Shown here piece after piece: positions 47,189 through 58,011 of a stretch of 64,000 nt of DNA; within the stretch, counting starts at the first letter, position 1; each line of letters starts with the position of its first letter. A model generated the notes under the pieces. The model saw only the letters and a program-made list of their open reading frames with translations. It had not been told where the DNA came from and did no database searches. A program made the translations under genes and the position numbers. The DNA lies in assembly GCA_018398585.1 (NCBI GenBank), contig JAGTTD010000016.1:25591212-25655211 (forward strand), written 5' to 3'. This DNA is from Simmondsia chinensis. Taxonomy: Eukaryota; Streptophyta; Magnoliopsida; Caryophyllales; Simmondsiaceae.

Positions 47189-47276
47189 CACCACCACCAA
47201 CAACAACAAAAAATCCAGTGCCTCAAGGGCTCCCGCATATGCAGGGTCTGGGAGGGGTGGGATGTACCACCACAAC
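47189..47276 (-). mobile_element. RTE-tail SINE-like copy inserted in Copia
   Basis: The plus strand shows CCAACAACAACAAAAAATCC, then AGTGCCTCAAGGGCTCCCGC, ATGCAGGGTCTGGGAGG and GGGATGTACC, the reverse of the RTE LINE tail. It separates the Copia integrase from the reverse transcriptase region. Confidence 0.7.
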
Positions 47277-47399
47277 CTATTAATATCCAGCCCATGCATA
47301 CTTGTCTTAAGGATGGCATTAGTAAATCCAAACATGTCCTATCCTTGTCCACAATAACGGTAGTTCAAGAACCCACTTGTTTCTCTCCAGCGGCTAAGA

Positions 47400-48411
47400 A
47401 TTCTTAATGGCAAGAAGCTATGGCTGAGGAATTTAATGCCCTTTTGCAAAACCACACGTGGGATCTTGTTCCTCCCACCTCGAATCAAAATGTAGCTGGT
47501 AGCACTTGGAAGTATAGAGTTAAATATAAGGCTGATGGGTCAGTTGAGATATTTAAGGCTAGACTTATTGCTCAGAGCTTCCACCAATGGGGAAGGCATA
47601 GATTATTTTGAAACTTCAGTTTTGTAGTGAAGCCCACAACAGTTCGGTTCATCCTTTCATTAGCAGTCACCCATAAGTAGCCCATTCAACAACTAGATAT
47701 CAAGGATGCATTTCTTCATGGGTATCTTAATGAGGAAGTCTACATGAAACAACCACAAGGGTTTATTCATCCTAAGTTTCCTAATCATGTACGATGCCTC
47801 CAAAAGGTTTATCTGGGCTCAAACAAGCACGTCGAACTTAGTTGCATAGGTTGAGCACGTTTCTCCTTAGTCATGGTTTCTAGTGTAGTCGAGCTGATCC
47901 ATCTCTTTTTATCCTTCGCTCTTCCACGGGTCTACTCTGCTTCTTTATATTGATGACATAATTCTTACTGGATCTAATGCTTCCCTACTTCACTCTTTCA
48001 TTCACACTCTTTCACTACAATTTGCCATGAAAGACCTTGGTCCTCTTCACTGTTTCATTGGTATTGAGGCAAAATGCAGTGAAAAAGGTCTTTTCTTCAC
48101 TCAACATAAATATACACTTGATCTATTACTCAAGCATGACATGCTTGATTCTAAACCTATTAAGACTCCTTTATTGACCCGGGCTCAATTATCCCTAACT
48201 GATGGGGACTTACTGGCTGATCCTAATGAGTATCGTAGTGCTGTAAGGCACTCCAGTACCTTACTATGACCCGACCTGATATTTGTTATGTTGTTAACCA
48301 TGTTCCTAGTTTATGCATGTTCCTAGGTCTTCTCATTGGCAGATGGTCAAACGAACACTACGTTACCTCAAACTCACGCCTAACCATGGTCTCACCATAC
48401 AACTAGGTTCC
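47400..48411 (+). pseudogene. Copia reverse transcriptase, fragmented
   Basis: Frames in succession read EEFNALLQNHTWDLVPP, STWKYRVKYKADGSVE, then QLDIKDAFLHGYLNEEVYM near 47690-47745, the catalytic LYIDDIILTGS near 47947-47980, and MKDLGPLHCFIGIEAK followed by QHKYTLDLLLKHDML (48027-48155). Several stops and shifts separate them. Confidence 0.8.
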
Positions 48412-49635
48412 TGCACTTCCGTTATTGTTTTTGCTGATGCTGATCGGGGTGGTTGTCCCGACACTAGATGATCTACTACTGGCTATGCTCTCTTTCTTGG
48501 CCCTAATCTCATTTCCTGGCATGCCAAGAATCAGTCCACTATTGCAAAATCTACAACTATCTAAATATAGAGTAGTGGCTAATGCTGTTGCTGAAAGTGA
48601 CCTGCTTCATTATCTCATGCGTGATGTTGGTTTACGACTCTCTGGTCCCAATGTGCTCTACTGTGATAATGTTTCCGCTACTTATCCCGTAGCTAACCCA
48701 ATCTCCAATGTCGCACCAACCATGTTGATGTTAATTTTCACTATGTTCGAGAGGAAGTTCTTAAGAGTGATCTCCAGGTTCGATATACACTGACAACTAA
48801 ACAGGTTGCTGACATCTTCACCAAAGGCTTATCCACAGATTGCTTTCGCACTCACATGGCCAATCTGCACGTTGGTTGTATCAAATCACCATGCCCTGTA
48901 TCTCGCGTCCACATGAGGTGGCTTTGCACTAGATACTATTCTTAAGTGAACACTGCACTTTGCACGATCTGGCTTTGCACTAAATATATAATCTGGGAGA
49001 ACATTGTACTTTCAACACCATCATGCACTTCCATTACTGTTTTTTCTGATGTTGATCGGGGTGGTTGTCCCGACACTAGATGATCTACTACTGGCTATGC
49101 TCTCTTTCTTGGTCCTAATCTCATTTCCTGTCGTGGCAAGAAGCAGTCCACTGTTGCAAAATCTACGACTATCTAAATATAGAGCTGTGGCTAACGCTGT
49201 AACTGAGAGTGACTGGCTTCGTTATCTCATGCGTGATGTTGGTTTACAACTCTCTGGTCCCATTGTGCTCTACTGTGATAATGTTTCCGCTACTTATCTT
49301 GTAGTTAATCCAATCTCCAATGATTGCACCAACCATGTTGATGTTAATTTTCACTATGTTCAAAAGAAAATTCTTAAGGGTGATCTCCAGGTTCGATATA
49401 CACCGACAACTAAACAGGTTGCTGACATCTTCACCAGAGGCTTATCCATAGATCGCTTCCGCACTCACATGGCCAATCTCCACGTTGGTTGTATCAAATC
49501 ACCATGCCCTGTATCCCGCGTCCACACGAGGTGGCTTTGCACAGATACTATTCTTAAGTGAACACTGCACTTTGCACGATCTGGCTTTGCACTAAATATA
49601 TAAACCCGGGAGAACGTTGTAATTCCAACACCATC
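48412..49635 (+). repeat. 612-bp tandem duplication of Copia RNase H and 3' region
   Basis: Units 48412-48023+1000 (that is, 48412-49023) and 49024-49635 start TGCACTTCC and stay at a constant offset of 612 bp (for example GATGATCTAC at 48467 and 49079, CTTAAGTG at 48941 and 49553). Each holds an RNase H remnant (GGCPDT, STTGYALFLGP in the proper frame; LLYCDN-like VLYCDNVSATY) and the C-terminal KQVADIFT..LS. The second unit keeps a longer open frame (49004-49561). Confidence 0.9.
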
Positions 49636-50088
49636 ACGCAATGGACACGGCTTCGCACTAGAGTCCTCTCTAGTCGCGGTCAACCACTGCAATACCAGCA
49701 TTATCATTTAAGACTCGGGACGTGAGGCTTAAATAATTTCAATGGTAATCGACTTTGCAACACGTCATATGTTGACCCCCATAAGACCATTGCATGATGT
49801 CGGCCCCCATATGGAGGAAGATTAAAGGATTTGACAAGAAATGAATCAACTAGTTCATCATTGGTTGCTGACAATTAGGGAAAATAAAGACGCTAAAACT
49901 GGAATTATTCAACGGGAAAAATGCGCTTACCTTGCAAGACCAATTGCGTTGCACCCCATAACCTTACTGTAAACATTCAAGCCATGAAAACAGATCAATC
50001 TCATCAATAATTTTTTCTTGTCAATTTCAACAATAACTACGAATCCAAAATTCTTGATATATAACATATATGGTTATTTACACCGTAC

Positions 50089-50370
50089 TGTTAAAGTATA
50101 AAATAATTCCTGAGCCTTCACCCATCAGCTTAAGCTTTTGAAAAAGTTGGTTTCTTAACGTGGTATCAGAGTCTTGCTGACCAAAAGGTCACAGGTTCGG
50201 ATCCAATAGCCCCTAATTTCAATATTAACATAATTTAAGCACAACGTATGAGATGGGCATGTGCAATATCACGCTTCAAGCCCAATGGGCATTCGCGTGA
50301 TGTTAAGTATAAAATCATTCTTGAGTCTTCACCCATCAGCTTAAGTTTTTAGAAAAATTGGTTCCTTATG
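50089..50370 (+). mobile_element. TRIM retrotransposon with two 70-bp terminal repeats
   Basis: The left repeat 50089-50160 begins TGTTAAAGTATAAAAT and contains TTCACCCATCAGCTTAAG. The right repeat from 50301 begins TGTTAAGTATAAAATC and carries the same words. The primer site TGGTATCAGAGTC directly follows the left repeat. CGTAC before and TGTAC after are a likely 5-bp duplication. About 140 bp of non-coding interior is typical of TRIMs. Confidence 0.8.
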
Positions 50371-51009
50371 TACAGCATAATATTTTATCAAGTATGTCAA
50401 TTTATTCCTTACATTTTGATACCGTTTTACACTCAATCGAACAATCAATCGATAACCCACACTCAAACAACAAGAGAAACACAATTCAATCAACCAAATG
50501 TAGATCCCTCTTTAGTATGAATCCATATATTATTGGTATCTATGAACTATACTCGTATATAATTGTGTGGGTATAAGGGATAATATTGGAAGAATGGGGG
50601 GGACAAGCTAGAAGAAGATTGTTAAGGAAGAGAGAGAAGCTCAATTCACATTCAACATACCCTAAACAATACCCCCTAATCCTTATTTATAGTAAAGTAA
50701 GTAAGCCTAAGTTGATGACGTGGCCTGCGGTGGTGACGTGTCATGATTACATGGCATGCTCGGGAGCCTGGAACTCGCCAAGTATTAGTGTGATCAGCAA
50801 TATTCGTATCACATATGTTAATTTAATTTCTTCAGTGTTAAACTTGTAGCAATGTCGTCCAAATAAAAACACATCCAGAAGTAAAATCGAATCCAACTTG
50901 ATCATTCTTCCTCCGTTTCTTTGTCTTGTCTTTATTAATCTTCACTCAGGTCACATGATTACAACCATTAATTTTATTGTCCAACCTACCAATTCGACAA
51001 GATTCCTCG

Positions 51010-51269
51010 TGTTAGACTATAAAACCATTCCCGAGCCTTTACCCATCAGTTTAAACTTTTGGGAGAGTTGATTCCTTGACACGGTATCGAAGCCTTGTTG
51101 ACCAAGAGGTCACGTGTTCAAATCCTACAGCCTCTACTTTCAATATTAAAACAATTTAAGCACAGTATATGAGGTGGGCTTGTACATTATTCATACTTCA
51201 AGCTCAATTGACATTCGCTTGGGCCTTCACCCGTCAGTTTAAACTTTTTGGAGAGTTAATTCCTTGACA
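51010..51269 (+). mobile_element. Second TRIM copy, right repeat truncated
   Basis: The left repeat 51010-51081 runs TGTTAGACTATAAAACC to CCTTGACA, followed by CGGTATCGAAGCC, a mutated primer site. Only the 3' part of the right repeat remains (GGGCCTTCACCCGTCAG to CCTTGACA, ending 51269). It is diverged from the copy at 50089. Confidence 0.75.
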
Positions 51270-51458
51270 CAACGCATAAAAGAGAGACTAAATTAACACA
51301 AATAAAAATATATATACTAAATTGACACATTGTACAAAATATAAGATCATATATAGAGAGAGAGAGAGAGAGTACCAATCAGCGGGAGAATGAGAGTACC
51401 TGAAGGGATCAATCACTGAGTTGTGAGGCAGTGGAGAAGAGAGAGCCGTCAATTTTTG

Positions 51459-51979
51459 GGAGTTATTTACACGGTTAGTCCCTCGTGGTACTAAATTTGA
51501 TTATATATGTCTTATATTTTTATTTAAATGGGTTCTTTATTTTTTTTTTTAATTTATTTAAATTAATTGAGTTATTTATGTCATTAATTTTTTATTTTTT
51601 CAAATTTATTTAAATTAATTTTTTATTTTTTTTAAATTGGTCCTTTATCTTTATAATTTTATTCAAATTGATCCTTTAACTTTTTAAATTTGTTCAAATT
51701 AATCCCTCATCTTTTCTTTTATTTAAAATTGTTCCTTATATTTTGTTTTATGACAAATTAGTCCCGCATATTATGACCAAAATTAGGTAAAAATTAAAAA
51801 GATGAGGGACTAATTTTGTCATAAAATAAAATATGACGGACTATTTTGAACAAAAGAAAAGATGAGGGACTAATTTCAATAAATTTAGAAAGATAAGGGA
51901 CCAATTTGACCAAATAAAAGATGAGGGGCCAATTTGAGCAAAATTAGAAAGATGAGGGACCAACAGTGTAAATAACTCC
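51459..51979. repeat. Foldback element (long inverted repeat)
   Basis: The left arm GGAGTTATTTACACGG / TTAGTCCCTC is mirrored by the right end, whose reverse complement is GGAGTTATTTACACTGTTGG. The arms meet near 51770 (TTTTATGACAAATTAGTCCC opposite GGGACTAATTTTGTCATAAAA). A second, shorter foldback of the same type follows at about 51990-52250. Confidence 0.7.
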
Positions 51980-52390
51980 AAATGAATCCATCATATTTTT
52001 TTTGTTTAAAATGGTTCGTCATTTTTTATTTTATGACAAAATCGATCTATTATTTTTTTAATTTTAACTAATTTTGTTCACCATGTGAGGAATTAATTTT
52101 GTCATAAAATAAAGTATGATAGACTATTTTAAATAAAGTTATAAAAATGAAGAACTAATATGAATAAAATTACAGATATAAGAACTTATTTAAATAACAA
52201 AAAAAAATTGATCTATTCGAATAAAGTTAAATAAATAAGGGACAAGTGGTTCCGCTTGGCCCCACCGGAATTTGGATTCGATGTTGTAAACCGATAGTTT
52301 GTCGGCTGTGTAAAAATAATTTAGGAAATTATCAATTTTAATATCCTCAGATTTGATTATTTATCACTAACATACTCTAATAATTTAATA

Positions 52391-55300
52391 TCTATCTATC
52401 TATCTATCTAATATATTAAAGAGGAGTTGCCCTCCCTCTTCAAATCTCTTCCAATCCTAAATTCTAAATTTTCAGAGAACCAAAATTTTGATTTTTCAAA
52501 TAATTAAAAATTAAAATCTCACTATATATAATTATAATATTAACCATCCACTATTTCTAAGCCAAACTTAACCACCCACTATTTATTATATATACATAAA
52601 TAACTACCCATTTTCCCGCCAAAACCTCTATGTCCGTATGGAATTTCATATTTCTTCTTTACTTTCTCTCACCTTATCCCAGATTTTTCTTTCTCATTCT
52701 TTTCGTATCTTCTCTTATTTTAGAAATTCGACATTCAAAGAAGAGTTTGAAGGTAAGTCTACTATATTTTTTATATTGAATGTGTAACTAGCATATTTAA
52801 TGTGTAATAAGACTTATTTTATGAAAAAAAATTTCATAGTTGTTTATATCCCACTATTTATTATATATGTATAAATAACTACTCATTTTCCTGCCAAAAC
52901 CTCTATGATTGTATGCGAAGTTCATATTTCCTCTTCACTTTCTCTCACCTCATCGCAGAATTTTCTTTCATATTCTTTTCGTATCTTCTTTTATTTCACA
53001 AATTTGATATTCAAAGAAGAGTTTGCAAGGTAAGTCTGCTATATTTCTTATATTTAATGTGTAACTAGCATATTTAATGTGTAATAAGACTTATTTTATG
53101 AATTTTTTTTTTTCATATTTGCTTATATTGATAAATCCATGCATATTTGTTTAAAAATTGTCCATATATTGGGAAACAAATTCTTGATAAATAAATATTA
53201 GAACGAAAAAACTCTTATAATACCTATTCCTTTAACAAAAAAAGGGTATCCAATTGACTTACTTTGAATTAATAAAATAAATTAAAAGTTTCAAATAAAG
53301 TAAAAAAAAAATTAAAATAGTTAAAAAATGTCTTTACAGAATAATGACTCTACAATGAACTAGATAGATGTAGATTAGACATGATAAGAGAAATGTAGAA
53401 AACTACAAAAAATAGAAAATATTTGCTAAAAAAGAATTGAAGAAAATCTAGAATTGAAAAATATATGTAAATGATTCTATAACAATAGGATCAAGTTAGA
53501 TTGGACATGATAAGAGAAAAAAGAAAAGAAAAAAAAATTGAAAATATTGATTAGAAAAGAGGTCTGACAAATCTTGAAAATAAGTAAATCATTTTTTTAT
53601 AAAATATTTTGTATACCCTATTTATATATTTTAAAGAAAATCAATGGATAAAAAAAATTAAATCACAAAAATTTAGAGAAAGCATATAATTTATAACATA
53701 AAAATCATTTTTGACAAAAATTTACTTCTACAAAAAAAATTATTTTTCCAAACAAAGGTCATACTTATAATTGCATTTAAATAAAAGAAAAAAAGAGCAA
53801 TTAAAAATAACCAAGCTAAAAGAAAACTAAACTTTTCCCCTATTTGTTAACTGCACATAACATAACCAATTGTAGGTTTTTTCTCTCTAACCTCTATTAT
53901 TATTTAAAATAAATCACCATTTATGTATAGACTATATTATATTCAAGTATTATACATCTCATGTTTTAATTTCCATTCTAATTATAACAATGTAGTGAAT
54001 GAAGATGTACTACCGGCTCGGTGGATAAAGCTAGAGTCAAATAAAGTACTTATCTTCAACGAAGTCCATCTATGAAGACGAATCTTGAATTTGGAGAGCA
54101 CCTTACTATTAAACAGTTCAATTTATATATTTATTGTTTTGCTTCTTTTTTTTTTTGTGATTTAAGTGGTTAAGAATTCGCATTTAAGCAAGAATTGGCA
54201 TCTTGGAATATTCTTACATTTAATGTATTAGGAGATTTATGTTATGAATTATTTAAGCAAGAATTGGCGTCTTGGAATATTCTTACATTTAATGTATAAG
54301 GAGATTTATGTTATGAATTATTTATTGTATATTATTATACGTGAATCATCTCTCTATACATAATATATTTATACATGTCTTGAATATCAATTCCTAGAAT
54401 AAAAGAATATTACAAAGAAAAACAATCAAAACAACATATACTCCTACAATAAAAAGTATATCCAATCTACTTACTTTAAGATAACAAATAAATTTCACAA
54501 AAAAATAATTTTTTTATGAAGTTGATAAAAATATATTGAAAATGATAAGTGTAAAGAACAACAAAATAAAAAAATTTTAGAGAAAGCATATCATTCATAA
54601 GATAGAAAAAGTAACTTCTTTAAAAAATAGTTACTTTCACAAAAACATAGTTTATTCCAATAATTCAAACGAAACCTTAATTCTAATTTTAAAGTAAAAA
54701 ATAGAAAAAAAAAATAGCAATTAAAATAACCAAAAAGGGATTCCAATAAGAGTAGATAGAAGATGGTAAGAAGAAATATAAAAAAACTAAACAAAATAAT
54801 AAAATATTTGCTTAGAAAAAAGACTTTAAAAAATTTTAAAATAATATTTTTAAAGAAAAATTGTATATACTCTATCTATTTTACATTTTACAAATTAAAA
54901 TATTTTAAAGAACACATACAATTCATAAGATAAAAAAAGTTATTTTTGAAAAAATAATTATAAACAATAATTCTGATTTAAAGGTAAAAAAAATAATAGC
55001 AATTAAAATAAATCAAAATCTATACGAACTATTTTTGAAAAGTATTACAAGTGAAATCACTATTAAAGAAAATGAAGAGAGAAACATTAAAAACATAAAT
55101 AAAGATATTTTTTGGTAAAAAGAAAATTTTGAACATGATTAAGAAAATTAGAAAATATAATTTTTTTAGGAACATATTATTTTAAATTATATTATTTACT
55201 GTTTTAAAATATCGTACTTCATAACTATATTGCAATTTTGAAAATCAAATTGTTAAAGTTTATTGAAGGCACCATTAAAATCAATATTGTTATTCGACAT

Positions 55301-55537
55301 TAATGTTCCAATATGTTTCATAAAAATTAGATATAACTCAACATTGATTACTATCTTTTGCTGAATATCAAAGAATCTATTATGCGAGAGAATTCACTTT
55401 ATTTGAGTAATTAATAGTCCAAAACTTGTACAAATTTGTACAATATTTAACAAATTAATTGAAATAGTTATATTTTATAAGCAATTCAATCATACAAAAT
55501 ACAAGAGTGGGTCGTGCATCGCACAGGGAACGATTAG
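52391..55537 (+). mobile_element. Helitron-like non-autonomous element
   Basis: The 5' end is A|TCTATCTATC...ATATTAAAG, and the 3' end has a short hairpin GTGCATCGCAC about 15 bases before TTAG, where Helitrons have CTAG. There is no target duplication. The interior is very AT-rich with no helicase or Rep coding sequence. It includes a roughly 276-bp tandem duplication (52575-52850 and 52851-53125) and a pair of repeats near 54183-54320. The TTAG end and a following C rather than T weaken the call. Confidence 0.55.
52575..53125. repeat. About 276-bp tandem duplication inside Helitron-like element
   Basis: CCACTATTTATTATATAT at 52576 and 52851, GCATATTTAATGTGTAATAA at 52791 and 53068, and matching sequence between them. 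Each unit contains TCTCTCACCT(T/C)AT and AAGAAGAGTTTG. Confidence 0.85.
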
Positions 55538-55573
55538 CATATATATATATATAATGAGATACCTTGAAGTTTA

Positions 55574-55916
55574 AATATTTTAGGGTTGTTTATGCTAAAG
55601 GTTCTTTTACTTTGTACTTTTAATTGTGATAATTTAGTCATTATACAATTCATATTGTGTGGTCCTTAGAGCAAAAATTGTGTCAAGTTTTTAACGAAAT
55701 TTTTAATGATTCAGTCATGAATTATGTTAATTGAGTCAATGAGTGGATTTTTAGTGTATTATTTGCATCTAACATGATTATCCCGTTAAAAATTCCATCA
55801 ATAATTTAATTTGAATTTGACCAAAGGACAAAATTGACACAATTAAAAGTACAGAAATTAAATTGACACATGGACAAAAGTACAGGAACCTTTAGTGTAA
55901 ATAACCCAATATTTTA
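55574..55916. mobile_element. 325-bp Mutator-like MITE with perfect 9-bp TSD
   Basis: AATATTTTA at 55574-55582 and 55908-55916 flanks an element whose ends are GGGTTGTTTATGCTAAAGG and, inverted, GGGTTATTTACACTAAAGG. The arms extend into the interior (GTGTCAA / TTGACAC). A 9-bp duplication with long inverted ends fits Mutator-type MITEs. Confidence 0.8.
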
Positions 55917-56130
55917 TATGTTGGAATTTGTTGAATTTTTGTCAGAATCAAACCAATTTAATACAAAAAATGTTGGTGTAGCACATGATTACAATATAAA
56001 TAAGTTATGTTAATGTCTTCAGATAAAAATTTCACCGAATTTTAATATAAATTACCTATATATTGCCATAATTATGTGTCAATCAGCATTTTTTGATAAA
56101 AAATAATTAGATTCTATTGATATACTCATT

Positions 56131-56990
56131 TTTTTTCCCGATAATTATTGGCAAAGCCGAAATACAACCCCGGCCTTGACAAGGCCAGACCTGAACTATC
56201 CGTAAACGGAGATGGGTACAAAAATTCAGGATAAAATAGAAAAAATCAGACACCAAAGACAAACAGGACAACATCACACAAATAGGCGAGGACCAGAAGC
56301 TAGCAAGGCATCAGTTGTGCCTGAAGCAGGCACACACACAGTCACACCTCCCAGTCGAAGACGAACGACTTCAAGAGGGTGGAAAACGGGAAAGAAATTC
56401 CTCCCTCCCTTGCATTGCAAGCAAGGCACTATAAATGGGACCGGACAGGGAAGGTACTGAGCTCGCAACACAAGGAAGGGGAAGGAAGAACCAGAAAGGC
56501 GGGTGAAATCAGGAAACCTCTTGAGGAATTGCATTGTCTATAAGACAACGGTGTAGCAGGTGGTTTACATCAACGAAAACATAACCAAACCCTACTAGAC
56601 TAGTCCTGAGAACAAAATTGATGTTGGTATAGGGGGTGCTGACACAGGGAAGTTTTGACTGGAGTAAGGCAACAAACAAAAACAGCATAAAAGTGAAAAA
56701 TAAAAATAATAATACCAATAATAAAACATCGGATGAGATGGACAACCTGGCAGGGGGTGGCGATGTGACGGCTACGGTGTTTGGAGGCGAAGGAGGGACT
56801 TTGTGGGGAGGAGGTGAAGGAGACGTAGGGTGGACATCGGCAGCAAGGAGAGGAAACTCGGCAGCGAAGGTAGATCAACACGGCGGCGAAACAGGACATC
56901 GGCGGTGGATGCGGAAACTCAGCGATGGAGCTCGGGAGAAGGAACCCAGGAGATGGAGATGGAACTCAGCGGCTGAGATGGATAAAAATT
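56131..56990 (-). mobile_element. Probable deleted L1-type LINE, no ORFs left
   Basis: On the minus strand the 3' end reads GGCTTTGCCAATAATTATCG followed by a poly-A run (plus-strand T run at 56128-56137), as in plant L1s. The 5' part is GC-rich and CGCCG-containing (56750-56970), like an L1 5' leader. Neither ORF1 nor ORF2 homology is recognisable. Limits are approximate. Confidence 0.45.
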
Positions 56991-57189
56991 TATAACAAAA
57001 ATTTATCGAATTTTGGAAGAAAGTTATATGATTGATAAAAATTAAAAACTTCAGGGTAATTAAATGATAAAATTCTCAAACTTCAATGCCATTGTATATT
57101 TTGAAATATCAGTATACCTAAATGATAAATAGTTAAATCTCAAGGTAATTGAGTGATAGTTTTCCAATAATATATCGTTTATCTTTTTT

Positions 57190-57790
57190 TGGGTAAAAGT
57201 AGTTTGTTTGGTTGAAACCGTAAAATTAATGGTTTATTGTGGCTGCTATTCCTCGACACGCTCTTTGTTTATGGAAGGCACTATCAGCAAGCCTTCATAC
57301 ACATGATCGATTACATAGGATTGGTTGGGCATTCCCAAGTCGGCGTGTTCTATGTGAGCAAGATTGTGAGTCCCTTGATCATATTTTCTTTGAATGTGAT
57401 TTTTCATTTTGTATTTTGAAGAGAGTTGCGGTTCAATTCGAGATTGTCACGAGAAGAGCGCTTCGGCAAGTCATGGAGTGGTTTGGGCCCCATGCGCGTA
57501 AGATAGAGACGAAGCATTGTGAAGCGAATTGTTACTGCTGTAATTGTTTACAACCTATATGGCACGAGAGAAATAGGAGAATTTTCCAATGTGCTATGTC
57601 GATCTATAATATCCCAAGTGTGGTGTCGTTTTAATTTTTTGTATAGGGATTAAGAGTGGGGACGTGATTTGAAGTTTTGGTGTATTTGGGTGGGGGATTT
57701 TCTTTGGATCTATTTGATTCTTTGTATTCAAGTTTCAATTTTGAGATAGATACCAGTTCTTGCCGTTTGGCCAAAAAAAAAAAAAAAAAA
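57190..57790 (+). pseudogene. 5'-truncated L1 LINE: ORF2 C-terminal zinc finger
   Basis: The frame 57239-57634 matches the C-terminal zinc-binding region of plant L1 reverse transcriptases: IPRHALCLWKALSASLHTHD, DRLHRIGW, CEQDCESLDHIFFEC and IWHERNRRIF. A T-rich 3' region and a poly-A tail (57772-57790) follow. The rest of ORF2 is absent, as expected from truncated target-primed insertion. Confidence 0.8.
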
Positions 57791-58011
57791 ATTCACACCC
57801 AAGTGTTTTTAAAATAGACTAGTTAATTATCCAAGTAAGAATTTAGAAAATTTTACCACACAACTTCAAATAAAAATTCATTTTTGGTCACTAAAGTGAT
57901 TAAAAATAATAAAATTTATTATTTAACGTCCTTAATTTTTTTTATTTTGTAACCAAATTAGGTTGAATTTGGTTACTAATATTATGTAAAAATTAAATGA
58001 TTATAAATCAA
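57791..58011. other. AT-rich spacer with foldback fragment
   Basis: Contains AAATTTATTATTTAACGTCC and TTTTGTAACCAAATTAGG, resembling arms of the foldback families at 51459 and 60280. No gene. Confidence 0.35.

Larger units (their letters stand above)
43484..49636 (+). mobile_element. Degenerate Ty1/Copia retrotransposon, 3' LTR missing
   Basis: A candidate 5' LTR (about 43484-43617, ending TTTACA, with TATATATA near 43559) is followed by the primer site TGGTATCAGAGCAATT at 43618. Domains follow in Copia order: gag, zinc knuckle, protease, integrase, reverse transcriptase and RNase H, all on +. No second LTR copy lies downstream. The element has a nested MITE in gag, an RTE tail between integrase and polymerase, and a 612-bp tandem duplication at the end. 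It lies upstream of PTST1, pointing away from it. Confidence 0.85.

Noticed and set aside
48412..49635. Copia LTR pair formed by the 612-bp repeats
   Set aside because: The repeats contain RNase H coding remnants, are directly adjacent and lack TG...CA ends, so they are an internal duplication.
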